A stretch of 12,957 bases of DNA from Smittium mucronatum. Its lineage: Eukaryota; Kickxellomycota; Harpellomycetes; Harpellales; Legeriomycetaceae. Position numbers and translations under genes: made by a program. The stretch is taken from positions 1-12,957 of the forward strand of contig LSSL01002939.1 in NCBI GenBank assembly GCA_001953115.1, given 5' to 3'. How positions within the stretch are numbered: the first letter of the stretch is position 1; every line of letters begins with the position of its first letter. The notes under the pieces are model-generated. The model was not told where the DNA came from. It searched no databases and saw nothing but the letters and a program-made list of their open reading frames with translations. Of this stretch, positions 1 to 7,760 are shown piece by piece.

Positions 1-1246
1 GTAAAGTGTTGTAATTTATTAGAGCCAGCATGTTTTTCTATTTTTATTGGACTAGTTTTTTTTATAAATTCAAGTATAGCCAATGGTATGCACATTAAAA
101 AAAAGTCTGGTCTTGAAGGAATCTATCATATACATGCCAAACCTAAAAAAAGTAACAAAAAAAGAGAAATTTAGGTTTAGGATAGACTATTATCCCATAA
201 TTAATAAGCTCCTTCACCAAGCCAACGGCTATATGTCCAAGAGAAAAAGATAAAATTTAACAACTGAAAGATTTGTATAACTTAATAAATTTAAACAATA
301 TTTTCCGTAAAAAAAAACAAAAAAAAAACTAACAGCTGAAAGACTTCTCTGGTATTCCATAATTAAGTTGAACCACTAAACTTATACACAACCATGGATT
401 AAGCTCTTTTTCAACGAAAAAAAACTTGCTGAGACTGTTGAACACCAATCTAGAGCCTACATCTAACGGGATTAAATGGTAAATAATGAACCAAATGATA
501 AAAAAACTAAGTTGGAGCATTGTAAGTATCATGGTAGTAAATATAGAATAGCTTAATACTGAATTAGTGGGATGAAGCCAGATTATCAGAAATAAATATA
601 TGCTAACCCTTTTCTAAATACAAAGATGTATTTAGCTCCTATTAGAGGAAAATAATATTTTCTAGTCGTTGGCAGTAGGAATTACTCAAATTACAAAATC
701 CAATTTACAATAAAGTATACGTATTTGCGGAAGAATAGAGGCTAATTTTGCATACTGGTCCAGAAAAGGTTAGGCTCTTTAGCGTCTAGGGGCTTTTTTT
801 TACTCCGATTGGCTGTAAGTTTAACTATTTAGTTTGATAAAAAATCCAGATTTCCCTACCAAAAATCGATTTTTGCAGTATGAGCTTTAATTCGAAATCA
901 TTATTGGACATAAAATAATACCGCAATTTGGTCTACCGACCGCAAAGGAGTTAAGTGCATAAGATCATTGGTTTTTGCTTTGTTTTGGTTTAATACTATT
1001 TTGTACTAGAAATTCCGAAACACAGTCTTTCTCTCAGTCAAGGGGAAGTAACGATTCAGCCAATAATAAAGGTATAAAGATATAAAATAATATTAGTGGT
1101 CCAGAGCCTCAAAATCAGTAGATCTTATAGTTTTAGATTTCATAGTTAATATCCATCCAATGAAAAATGATGGTAATAGATTGGGGGGTTTTTTTATTAG
1201 AGCGATCTGATAAACCGCCAAATATAAATTAGTTTAATTTTTGCAA
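1..1246. other. AT-rich intergenic stretch with no supportable gene
   Basis: No open frame here combines length, a start codon and recognisable protein content. The longest is a 67-codon minus-strand frame at 329-532 (hydrophobic N-terminus, then a motif LDVGSRLVF and the stretch VEKELNPWLC). It starts at an ATG and has coding-like base composition, but I recognise no family in it. A Ser/Asn-rich exon-like piece at 1011-1070 (SETQSFSQSRGSNDSANNK) follows a TAG acceptor-like site and precedes a GTATAA donor-like site, but I could not link it convincingly to other exons. Short A and T runs are frequent. The region may include the 5' flank of the candidate gene at 1247. Confidence 0.5.
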
Positions 1247-1662
1247 ATGGAATCAATGAAGAGGTATGGAAATTCATGGGATATGCATGCACCACTTGAT
1301 CAAAGTAGTATTCGCCTATGGTCTTTTGAAGAGTCCCAAACCACGGAGGTAATTTGGTTCAGTTTTTAGTAAAAGGAACCAATTCTTGCAACCAATATCC
1401 AGTTGAATTGTGTTTTAGAAGCATATTTATCAATAATTAACGCTTAATTTGGCCATTTTAGAAGCTTCCTTATGTTTGTCTAATTATAAATTTGAAAAAA
1501 ATGCATGCGATCCAAAATGATTTTATTGGTTATACTCAGCGAAAGGATAGATTCTGGATGGTTTATTTTTTAGATCTATTTTACAACACGAAACATTACA
1601 AAAATCAGCTAGGAGTTCAATTGATGATAGTCGGTTTTTATATAAAGTTAACTGTTTTTTAA
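1247..1662 (+). CDS. Candidate two-exon gene for an unrecognised 100-residue protein
   Basis: Exon A (1247-1348, 34 codons) starts at an ATG in an AAAATGGAA context and stays open to a donor-like GTAATT at 1349. The same GTAATT is used by intron 4 of the neighbouring WDR48 gene. Joining to the TTTTAG acceptor at 1456-1461 keeps the phase and gives exon B (1462-1662, 66 codons plus TAA). Exon A reads MESMKRYGNSWDMHAPLDQ at its start. Exon B contains the motif AIQNDFIGYTQRKDRFWMVY. The implied intron (113 bp) is longer than those of WDR48. A nearer TTTTAG acceptor at 1413-1418 would give a 70-bp intron but stop after five codons. I do not recognise the protein and assign no function. A decayed gene or a chance frame remains possible. 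A minus-strand frame at 1523-1705 overlaps exon B, and one of the two must be a shadow. Confidence 0.27.
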
Positions 1663-1822
1663 TGGGCCAATTAAAAAAGTTAAAAGAAGTTGGGTAAAAA
1701 AACATTATCTATTTTGACATTACCCTCTTTGAAATATTTATACAGTTTCTTTAGTTTTATTTGTAGTATCTCTAATTTTTCCTTCATATTTTTACAAGTT
1801 GAAGGATTAGTCGATTTCGGTT
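1663..1822 (+). promoter_or_regulatory. 5' flank and presumed promoter/leader of WDR48
   Basis: This 160-bp stretch separates the candidate gene from the WDR48 start codon. It is rich in T and in short pyrimidine runs (about 1719-1795), as is common before fungal start codons. It contains a TATTTATA-like element near 1735. An in-frame TAG at 1808-1810 lies four codons before the ATG at 1823, so translation cannot start further upstream in this exon. The TTTTACAAG at 1791-1799 resembles the gene's AAG splice acceptors, so an intron in the 5' leader is possible. No specific factor site is recognised. Confidence 0.3.
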
Positions 1823-4800
1823 ATGGCATATCCTTTTACACCCCCCTCTGGCATCAAAACCCAAAGTCAATTTAATCGGGCCCATAGATTTCAGTATGAC
1901 TTCGCCAACATTGATGCCATTCCTGTCCAACCAAACGTTGTTGATAGGCCTTCAGCCAAGCCCATCAAACGTTCTTTGGCATATGTGATTCCTTTGGATA
2001 TCAGCCATAGTTCTGCAAACAGGAACCAGGCTTCTGTTTCTTCCCTGTCTCCAGGAGAGAAAATTTCCACTTCTTGTTCCCACGGCCACATTTTAGGGGT
2101 GAACACCATCGAAATTAGCAATAAAATCAACGCATCAGATCAGCTGTATGCAGAGTCTGGTTTAGATCCTCAAGCTAACAAAATATCTTCTATAATGTAC
2201 ACCGGTGGCCGTGATGGTGCTGTAAAGGCATGGGCTTTAAGTTGCGATAACGGGAGTAGGTCTATTTTGTTTTATTTCTCTATTAACGATTTCATTTCAT
2301 TTTTTCTTAATATATCATTTTCAAGATTCTGGGAATGAATTTAAAAAACAAAAGCAGGTATTTTTTTCATAAACTTTAATTTAAATTAGATTAATTTAAA
2401 ATTGATTTTTAATTATTCATCTTTTGATATAAGGCCTACCACTTAGCTACTTCCACCCATCATATTGATTGGGTCAACAGTATTGTTCCGATTGACGATG
2501 GAAACACTGGTATACCTCTTTTTATTTTTATTACTATTTATACGAAAATTTGTTTTTTTCTTAAGGTTTAATTTTTTTTCTTATATTTTAATATTTACTA
2601 CTCATAAGTTATCTCCGGTTCTTCCGATTTGACAATACGATCTTGGACACCCTTCAGCGAAGAAGGATCTAAAATAGAAACATTAGGTTCACACAAAGAC
2701 TATGTGAAATGTTTGTCTTATTGTCAGGGCCAAAAAAAGTTGTTGAGTGGAGGCTTGGATTCTACAATTAGAATTTGGGATCTTTCTGCGAATCGAAACA
2801 GCTCAACTTCGAATGCGAGCTCTTGTTTTGATACCAAGAGCTCTGTGTATTCATTAGGGACCAATTACAACGGTTCTATTGTTGCTTCAGGAACTACTGA
2901 CAGGGTAATTTTAAACTAAACTTTATTCCCTTTTTTATCTATATGATAACTTTTCCTCTTAATTCTTCAATTAAGAAAATCGGCCTGTGGGATTTGAGAA
3001 CAAAAAATCATAGTGGATGGTTATCTGGGCACACTGACCGCGTCAATTGTGTTCTAGTTCCTAATGATAGCGACTATATCCTATCGGGTTCATCTGATAA
3101 TACAGTCAAGCTATGGTCATTGAAAACAAAAAGATGCATCTCAACATTTTCTCATCACGACTCTTCTGTATGGACCTTATATTCACAATCCCCTGACTAT
3201 AGTACCTTCTTCTCCGGAGACAGGAGTGGTCAAATAATGAAGACTAATATGCGCGATGATCTAAGTTATGATATTAATATTTTGATTGCAAAAGAATCCA
3301 ATTCTATACTCAAAATCAGCTCCGATAGCGATGGAAAATACTTGTGGACAGCCTCCTATGGATCCGGTATTAGTCGATGGGTACTAACATCCATATACAT
3401 TATCTTGAAATAACTTTACTTTAATCCTTTTCTATTTTATTCTATTTTAGAATGATGTGGATTACTCTTGTTTTGACAAAAAACTTGATTTTCTGAGAAG
3501 TAGGGAGTCACCTTTATATTTTTCTGATGGAAGCTCTCTTAATAATAAACAAGGAGCTTTTGAAAAAAATAATCCCAATTCACCTGCAGATATTCTGAGC
3601 TCAGGCGTCGAAGCTCCAATTTCTGAACAAAATCTAGACTCATCTGCGGGTAGATACACAAATATTTTTATTTTCAATTAATTCTATTCCAACTACATAT
3701 TTCTTACCTTTTACTTTTCCGCTTTTTTTAGAACATGATGCTCAAAATGCAATTTTTTTCAAAGAACCCGTATATGACACGCCTTTGGAATCCATTGTAG
3801 GCCCACCTGGCTTAAAAAAGCACGTCATCCTTCAAAACAAAAGACATGTTTTGGCCATAAACTCTGAGAATGAAATATCATTGTGGGATTTAATGTTAGC
3901 TAAAAAAATCAAAACTCTAGACAATGCGTGGGGAACTGATCTTGATAGTATAGCCGATTCAATGAACCGTCCGCCTCAGACCGTTCCTTCTTGGTGTAAT
4001 GTTGATACCAAAATTGGAATGTTAACTGTGCAGATGAAAGTTACTCAGGCTTGGGATGCCGAAGTGTATGTTGATCAGCTAGATTATCTAAGCTTTCAAG
4101 AATATAAGAATTTCATATCCAATGGAGTCGAGCGGATTAAGATCGGACCTTGGGTGTTAAAAAATATTTTTGAAAACTTCAAAGAGTTTATTCCTGATCA
4201 AAAGGTTATAACCAATAGTGTTACAAACTCTCTTTCCAAATGGGTCCACGATAATCCTTCCGGCTCTTCGATGTCTTTTTATGAAATCATGAACTCATTC
4301 CACATGTCTGGTGACCAAGATCTATTAGAACTCCGATCCTCCACCCCTAATGGAGTGGACAATACTCAAAACGAGACCGGGCCTAATAACCCTGATTCCA
4401 AGCAATCTGAAAATCAGGAAACTAAAAATCAAAAATCACCTGCAAAGGTAGGCAGATTTTTATCTTTCAAAATCTTTAAAAATAAAAAAGAAAAGAAGTC
4501 CTCTGAAGATGGCGAATCTAGACGATCTAATGCAATAACTATGAAAAGCGGCTCAGGGTCAAACAAAAATCAGAACTCTACAACATCTACATCATCAGAC
4601 CCTGAAAAAGAACTCCAGCTCAAAAACTATAACCTATTAAAGGAATTTGACAAAAACTTGATTACAATCAAAGGTCGTGCAGATGGTGTCAAGAGCTCAA
4701 GATCAAACCTTTATGATCTATACCCTGTTCACAAACTTCCTCAAAATCTAAAAATAATTGTTCTAGAGGAAGATACTAATAATGAAATGCCATCATGTAT

Positions 4801-6007
4801 ATACGAGTCATCAATACCAGCTTCTGGAAAAAAATTCTATGCATATTCTCAACACAACATTATAGACGACCCATTTTTGACTCTTATATTAAGTCTTCCA
4901 TCTTGGATGGTGGATTACATCTATTTACACCGATTCCCACTAACCTATTGTCCACCACACCAGTTATCATTTGCATTGGCGCCCTTGCCTGTTGATTTCA
5001 TGAGGCTTCCTTCGTTGGGGTTAGGAAATAACTTCTTATCGGCTCATCAAATGTTGAGGGTCGCTAAAATCTCTGCCTATGTTAGCGAAAAACTAAAATT
5101 AAAATTCCCACCATCGGAATATTTCGAGTCATTAGTTGAGGCGTCTGACGCTTTTTCTAAAAACCATCCTGAAGAGTCCAAATCTTTAAAATTAAGCCTC
5201 GAAAATATCCACAATGAGAATGGTGTGATTAAAACACTGACTAAAATAAAATGTTATTGGGAAATAGCTTTAGAAAATTCAGGTGATTCTCCTTGTGACG
5301 AGGAACGAGTTGCCTTAAGGGCTCTTTCCAAACTTCCTCACAACCAACTTCCAAAATCTTTAGTCCTTACTTTAGAGGTCCCAAAAAATAATAATGAAAC
5401 TCCACTTAATGGAAATACTCTTAATCCCTTTGTCCAGAAACCCAAAAGATCGAGTGAAGTTCAGAACGGTGCCGGGGAGAATTCTAGCTCAAACATGGGA
5501 TCTTTATCCAATGGTTTTGAAGACTCTAAAAATTTAAATATTCATTCCGGCACTTTAAATAGCCCAAATAATGGATCGAAGGAATATGTTAATGGCTTAG
5601 TAGAGAAGGATGTTAATTCTACAAGTCCAGATATTAATCTCAATAATACCATAGGAACTTCGCCTGGTACATTTTCTCTGATTGATTCTCAATATACAGT
5701 AGATCCTGTTGACGAAATTGGCATCGTACCACATAACTCTAAACTCAAACCTAAGCCTGCAGGCGATGAATCATCCTCATCCAATATTAAAACAGCAGAA
5801 CCAAAATCTGACGTTGATCAATCTCATAGGATGTCAAACTTATCGTTTTTATGGATTGAAATTTTGTGTAAGGATGTTGTCTTGGACCCATCCACCACTT
5901 TAAGCACCATAAGAACATTTCACTGGAAATCTTCTCAAGAAATGCAAATATCATACGGTTGGAAACAATTCATCATCAATCGCATTAAAAAAGGTCTCAA
6001 ATACTAA
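1823..6007 (+). CDS. WDR48: WDR48/UAF1 (Duf1/Bun107)-like WD40 activator of ubiquitin-specific proteases
   Basis: Exons are 1823-2255, 2326-2357, 2434-2509, 2609-2904, 2976-3380, 3451-3649 and 3732-6007. All junctions are GT-AG and all phases fit, giving 1,238 residues. The family scaffolds and stimulates USP1/USP12/USP46 in animals and Ubp9/Ubp13-type enzymes in yeasts. What is visible: a family N-terminal strand (RSLAYVIPL, 51-59), then blades ending GGRDGAVKAW (128-137), SGSSDLTIRSW (183-193), SGGLDSTIRIWDL (227-239), ASGTTDRKIGLWDL (273-286), SGSSDNTVKLWSL (316-328), SGDRSGQI (359-366), a seventh ending SRW (414), and an eighth ending ISLWDL (529-534). The motif VPSWCNVDTKIGMLTVQM (565-582) matches the WDR48 core after the propeller. 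The DUF3337-type C-terminal part shows LPSWMVDYIYLHRFP (about 869-883), LSAHQMLRVAKISAYV (916-931) and a final SUMO-like segment (1180-1225: WIEILCKDVVLDP and IRTFHWKS). The protein is much longer than animal WDR48 (about 680 residues). The extra length lies in a linker at 415-503, a Lys-rich patch at 718-736 and an Asn/Ser-rich linker at about 1030-1179. The ATG at 1823 is the first in frame after a TAG. No frame damage is seen. Confidence 0.95.
2256..2325 (+). other. WDR48 intron 1
   Basis: This 70-bp, phase-1 intron has donor GTAGGT and acceptor TTTTCAAG. Reading through it meets a TGA at 2336-2338. The acceptor AG is the only one that joins exon 1 to the 32-nt exon 2 in frame. CTATTAACG (2279-2287) and CTTAAT near 2306 are possible branch sites. 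Confidence 0.8.
2358..2433 (+). other. WDR48 intron 2
   Basis: This 76-bp, phase-0 intron has donor GTATTT and acceptor GATATAAG. It follows the 32-nt micro-exon 2 and restores the frame into the conserved blade-2 sequence HHIDWVN. Skipping exon 2 would shift the frame to a stop. Confidence 0.8.
2510..2608 (+). other. WDR48 intron 3
   Basis: This 99-bp, phase-1 intron has donor GTATAC and acceptor CTCATAAG. It splits the valine codon that begins VISGSSDLTIRSW, so both ends are fixed by conserved blade-2 sequence. It is the longest intron of the gene. Confidence 0.88.
2905..2975 (+). other. WDR48 intron 4
   Basis: This 71-bp, phase-0 intron has donor GTAATT and acceptor CAATTAAG. It lies inside blade 4, between ASGTTDR and KIGLWDLR, so conserved sequence fixes it. 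TGATAAC (2944-2950) is a possible branch site. Confidence 0.9.
3381..3450 (+). other. WDR48 intron 5
   Basis: This 70-bp, phase-0 intron has donor GTACTAAC and acceptor CTATTTTAG after a pyrimidine-rich tract. It follows the SRW that closes blade 7. The upstream frame stops inside it, so it must be removed. Confidence 0.9.
3650..3731 (+). other. WDR48 intron 6
   Basis: This 82-bp, phase-1 intron has donor GTAGAT and acceptor CTTTTTTTAG. It interrupts the non-conserved linker between blades 7 and 8. Reading through it meets a TAA near 3679. Splicing joins GCG G to AA CAT, in frame with the last exon. Confidence 0.88.
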
Positions 6008-6194
6008 ATTTTCTCAGCGTCTATATAAGTCCCCTTCCTTCTTAATTGATATATCTGGTATTGCATCCTACATCATATGGTTATTTTGATCTTTTAATTT
6101 TTGGGGTTATAGCTTATCAAAGGAATGATAACATTATTTTCGTAATTTTATTCTAAATAGATTATCGTGAGGTTTTTTTTTTTATAAAAATTAA

Positions 6195-6995
6195 TCTGAA
6201 TTAAACATTTTCCAAGTTTTTAATATCCTGATTGAAGTCTTTTTACTCCTTTTATTATTAAATGCGGAAGGAAAAATTCCCTATCAAGTCCAAAAAATAA
6301 TTAAATACATTGTGCTAAAATTCGAAAAAGAGTTGGGTTCTACCAAGACAATACTAAGTAAAATGGATAAAGCTATCAGACTCGCTGCACGGGTTGGTAA
6401 ATCTGCTGCTATGGTAAGGCTCGGGACTGGACTAGGCATAAAATCAGCGTTTAGGAAAGCCAGTTTAGCCCATGAGCGCGCATTTCATAAATGGAAAACT
6501 TCAAAAGCCTGTATAGCAGACTCGGTTAATAGTCCTCACCGATCCAGAATGAGTACATGGGTGACAGGGAAATCTAAATGGTACAAAAAACATTTTAAGG
6601 CTGGTGAAATTGGTTAAACTGTTGTATCATTGACCGATAGAAAAATTTGAATATTCGATAAATTGTTCAAAAATGCACTTTATATCGAGAAATAAAAAAT
6701 TCTGAAAGCTGGATCAAACTTCAGACTATGTACCAAGCTCACCAAATAAGCTTCCAGGAAATAGGTAAAATTCTAATAGTTCGGTTTTGGACGGATCAAC
6801 GCCTGGTTAATGATCTTTTTTTCAGCTTCGCGCTGACGACGCTAGACAAATAATTTAACTGGAAACAGCGAAATTTTTGGATAGAATTCTTGTTGCCCGT
6901 CTATTAATACCGGAACGTATTAATAGATTACAAACAACCTTGAAACAATAAAAAGTGGGTACGGAGCGGAGTTGGATAGGAATTTTTTTCCTAAA
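6195..6995 (+). mobile_element. Decayed LINE-type retrotransposon, C-terminal part of ORF2 (copy 1)
   Basis: Three consecutive open stretches carry what looks like one protein broken by frameshifts: 6195-6617, 6662-6850 and 6859-6948. The first has no ATG until 6363. It contains KMDKAIRLAARVGKSAAM, then HERAFHKWKTSKACIADS and RMSTWVTGKSKW, which resemble the region after the reverse-transcriptase domain in fungal LINE ORF2 proteins. The second contains IGKILIVRFWTDQRLVNDL. The third contains ARLLIPERINRLQTTL and ends at a TAA (6949-6951). Copy 3 of the same family has CAA TGC at the equivalent place, so this stop is probably a mutation. A further GVG-stop lies in another frame at 6969-6979. 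Recognition as a LINE is by recalled family style; the family membership of the three copies is shown directly by their mutual alignments. The catalytic RT core and the endonuclease are absent, so this is a 5'-truncated or eroded relic and not functional. Confidence 0.65.
6901..6926 (+). repeat. Perfect 10-bp inverted repeat (hairpin) in LINE copy 1
   Basis: CTATTAATAC (6901-6910) and GTATTAATAG (6917-6926) are exact reverse complements separated by CGGAAC. The hairpin lies about 50 nt before the ORF2 end of LINE copy 1. It could be an RNA structure of the element's 3' end, or a coincidence in AT-rich sequence. In the corresponding part of copy 2 only the second arm is partly kept (ATATTAATGG, 7661-7670). 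Confidence 0.6.
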
Positions 6996-7422
6996 TTTTC
7001 ATCTTTTTTTAAAGAAAATTCGTAGTGTTTTTATATATTTTTATTTGGTTATAAAATACATTTTGTGTATAAAAAAGAAGGAAGAAATTTATAAAATTAA
7101 TTAATGTTCTGAACTTTAATCTGTTAATAGGAGAAAATGGCTCAAACATATGAACGGAGTTAAAATTTGGGTAATAATCGACGTTTTTTTTCAAACTCTT
7201 ATGATGCTCTTTACATTGAAAAACATTTTTCCGATAAAAGAAAAAAGAAGAAAATACCAACAATCTATATTAATTTTTTTTTTTTTTTTTGGATATTTTA
7301 TTGTTTTTTGGTATTTCTTAGATATTTAATATCGGATAAACTATCGCAATTGTACTTCCATAATTATAAAAAGTTCCGATTTAAAATTATAAACCTTGCC
7401 TATCTTTATAAAATGTTATATA
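6996..7422. other. AT-rich spacer between LINE copies
   Basis: No gene is supported. Two short frames on opposite strands (7009-7263 and 7167-7430) owe their openness to base composition: they are rich in Phe, Ile, Lys and Asn and have T- and A-run-encoded stretches. A run of 17 T lies at 7274-7290. The end of the plus-strand frame (KFRFKIINLAYL) could be a heavily decayed continuation of LINE copy 2, which starts to be alignable at 7423, but the similarity to copy 1 is too weak to call. Confidence 0.45.
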
Positions 7423-7477
7423 TAATTTAACTGGGAACAATGAAATTTTCTATTTGCAAATTTCTTCACTTATATGA

Positions 7478-7491
7478 ATAATGGGTGATAT
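7478..7491 (+). repeat. Target-site duplication, left copy
   Basis: ATAATGGGTGATAT is identical to 7651-7664 and the match ends exactly there on both sides. It abuts the (TA)n tail of the antisense LINE insertion. A duplication of 14 bp is within the usual range for LINE insertions. Confidence 0.75.
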
Positions 7492-7505
7492 ATATATATA
7501 TATAT
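7488..7505. repeat. (AT)9 microsatellite, tail of the antisense LINE copy
   Basis: Eighteen bases of alternating AT sit at the left junction of the 7492-7650 insertion. On the minus strand this is the 3' end of the element. A simple-repeat tail in place of poly(A) is known for some LINE families. The first four bases overlap the end of the target-site duplication. Confidence 0.7.
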
Positions 7506-7650
7506 TTTTAAAGGGAATTTATTTATAATATTTAAATACTAGAATAAAACTAAAATAAAAAATACAATAAAAGGGAAAAATAATAAAATTTCATCCCACT
7601 CCCATCTGTCGCTCTAGCGGCTCCGTACCCACTGGGCATTGGTTCAAGGT
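7492..7650 (-). mobile_element. 5'-truncated LINE copy inserted antisense into copy 2 (copy 3)
   Basis: Read on the minus strand from 7650, this 159-bp element begins exactly at the target-site duplication with ACCTTGAACCAATGCCCAGT. It aligns to copy 1 from 6937 at 26 of 31 bases, including an exact 14-bp match (7620-7633 minus against 6954-6967 plus). It keeps the ORF2 end open, in the frame of copy 1's third segment: TLNQCPVGTEPLERQMGVG-stop. It therefore shows that copy 1 lost about 17 bases and gained a stop. After the stop comes an AT-rich 3' UTR of about 100 bases that ends in (TA)n. Structure, length and flanking duplication are those of a dead-on-arrival, target-primed insertion. Confidence 0.75.
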
Positions 7651-7664
7651 ATAATGGGTGATAT
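7651..7664 (+). repeat. Target-site duplication, right copy
   Basis: ATAATGGGTGATAT is identical to 7478-7491. It directly abuts the truncated 5' end of the antisense LINE copy. The sequence to its right continues copy 2. Confidence 0.75.
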
Positions 7665-7760
7665 TAATGGATTTAAATGTCCATTGAGCCAAAATTTAAT
7701 TGGTAAGAATCTGCCGGGGCGGCGGGATGGAGTTGAATAAGATATTTTTTCTAAAACTTT

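Larger units (their letters stand above)
7423..7760 (+). mobile_element. LINE 3' fragment of the same family, interrupted by an insertion (copy 2)
   Basis: 7423-7449 matches 6851-6877 of copy 1 at 24 of 27 bases (TAATTTAACTGG start). 7661-7710 aligns gaplessly with the segment after 6916 at many positions. 7729-7755 (GGAGTTGAATAAG onward) matches 6968-6995. Between the two outer blocks the distance is 280 bp here and 91 bp in copy 1. Removing the 173-bp insertion (7492-7664) leaves 107, and adding back the 17 bases that copy 1 lacks relative to copy 3 gives 108 there. In the frame from 7654 it reads GDINGF, then GRRDGVE and a stop at 7738-7740. This parallels INRLQ, then ERQMGVG-stop, of the other copies. 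The GC-rich spot CCGGGGCGGCGGG (7713-7726) is part of this ORF2 end. It is decayed, with stops upstream. Confidence 0.65.

Noticed and set aside
1690..1875. Plus-strand open frame overlapping the WDR48 start
   Set aside because: It starts at a non-ATG codon, is Phe/Ser-rich from the pyrimidine tract, and overlaps exon 1 out of frame, so it is a shadow.
1891..2130. Minus-strand 79-codon frame
   Set aside because: It lies antisense to WDR48 exon 1, whose sense reading matches the family.
3462..3677. Minus-strand 71-codon frame
   Set aside because: It is antisense to WDR48 exon 6 and has no features of its own.
4795..4995. Plus-strand frame inside WDR48 exon 7
   Set aside because: It is out of frame with a long conserved coding exon. 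The same applies to 5709-5903.
6021..6028. TATATAAG resembling a TATA box
   Set aside because: It lies just after the WDR48 stop codon with only a dead LINE relic downstream, so there is no gene for it to serve.
7009..7263. Minus-strand 84-codon frame
   Set aside because: It is driven by A and T runs (Phe, Asn, Lys, Ile), has no recognisable motif, and overlaps another such frame on the opposite strand.
7167..7430. Plus-strand 87-codon frame
   Set aside because: It starts at a non-ATG codon and is mostly homopolymer-derived Phe/Lys. A faint resemblance of its end to LINE copy 1 was too weak to call as coding.
7641..7651. GGTTCAAGGTA resembling a tRNA B box
   Set aside because: The closing CC is missing, no A box or cloverleaf can be built around it, and the bases belong to the LINE insertion junction.
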